Below, piece after piece: positions 5,627-5,873 of a DNA stretch of 5,873 nucleotides (position 1 is its first letter; each line of letters starts with the position of its first letter). The stretch is from NCBI GenBank assembly GCA_035761265.1, contig DASTRL010000060.1, forward strand, positions 1 to 5,873, read 5' to 3'. The stretch is from CADEED01 sp035761265 (GTDB lineage Bacteria; Pseudomonadota; Gammaproteobacteria; Steroidobacterales; Steroidobacteraceae). The position numbers and the translations under genes are program-made. Below the pieces are notes generated by a model. That model ran no database searches. It saw only the letters and a program-made list of their open reading frames with translations, and was not told where the DNA came from.

Positions 5627-5873
5627 ATGCCGTTCATCAGCAGCGCAGACGCGGACAAGAACACATATGACGTAATCGTCGTGGGCTCCGGCGCCGGAGG
5701 CGGCCAGACGGCCTACACGCTGACCATGGAAGGTGCCCGCGTGCTCATGCTCGAAGCCGGCCGGCGCTACGACCCGGCGAGCGAAACTCCGATGTTGCAG
5801 AACAATGCCGAGGCGCCGCTGCGCGGTGCGGGCACCCCGGAGAAGCCGTTCGGCTTCTGGGACGCGACCATCG
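5627..5873 (+). CDS. GMC-family FAD-dependent oxidoreductase (N-terminus only, cut by right edge)
   Basis: Only the first 82 residues are present of a family usually above 500. Residues 13-25 (TYDVIVVGSGAGG) form the beta strand and glycine-rich loop (GxGxxG at 20-25) that bind the ADP part of FAD. LEAG (42-45) supplies the acidic residue, Glu43, for the ribose. The following GRRYDP and the KPFGFWDAT segment (73-81) resemble GMC (glucose-methanol-choline) oxidoreductases of the bacterial sugar or alcohol dehydrogenase type. The catalytic His domain lies beyond the window, so the substrate is unknown. No signal peptide is visible; the first twelve residues are polar. The ATG at 5627 is the only start that gives a short lead to the FAD motif, and a strong -10 box just upstream supports a near-leaderless message. 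The gene diverges from the copper-linked ABC operon. Confidence 0.88.
   Translation, partial: MPFISSADADKNTYDVIVVGSGAGGGQTAYTLTMEGARVLMLEAGRRYDPASETPMLQNNAEAPLRGAGTPEKPFGFWDATI

Overview
The window is high-GC DNA that is almost entirely coding, typical of a proteobacterium. The DUF4892-OmpA architecture and the Azospirillum-type sugar dehydrogenase fit a soil or water Gamma- or Betaproteobacterium. The lineage is an inference from protein resemblance only. I see no tRNA, rRNA, CRISPR array, insertion sequence or integration scar.

Layout from left to right: (i) the N-terminal two-thirds of an L-arabinose/D-galactose 1-dehydrogenase-like Gfo/Idh/MocA oxidoreductase, minus strand, running off the left edge; (ii) a short intergenic stretch with a promoter for that gene and a strong hairpin behind the next gene; (iii) a secreted DUF4892-OmpA protein, minus strand, with its own GTG start and a good ribosome binding site; (iv) five minus-strand genes whose ends all overlap (4, 4, 4 and 11 nt). 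In transcription order these are a Tat/lipoprotein NrtA/CmpA-like substrate-binding protein, a Sco-family copper protein, a membrane-anchored cupredoxin-like protein, a Tau/Ssu/Nrt-type permease and its ATPase; (v) a divergent plus-strand GMC-family FAD oxidoreductase, cut by the right edge.

The centre of interest is block (iv). A complete importer of the nitrate/sulfonate/taurine class (binding protein, permease, ATPase) has two copper-type redox or chaperone genes inserted between its binding protein and its permease. The overlaps make coupled translation, and hence joint function, likely. The binding protein also has seven cysteines counting the lipidated one, including three in a row. The cupredoxin keeps the Cys and His of a copper site but lacks the usual first His and the Met. 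Together this suggests that the transporter handles copper, a copper chelate, or another thiol- or redox-reactive substrate rather than nitrate or taurine. That reading is inference. The family calls are secure; the substrate is not known from sequence.
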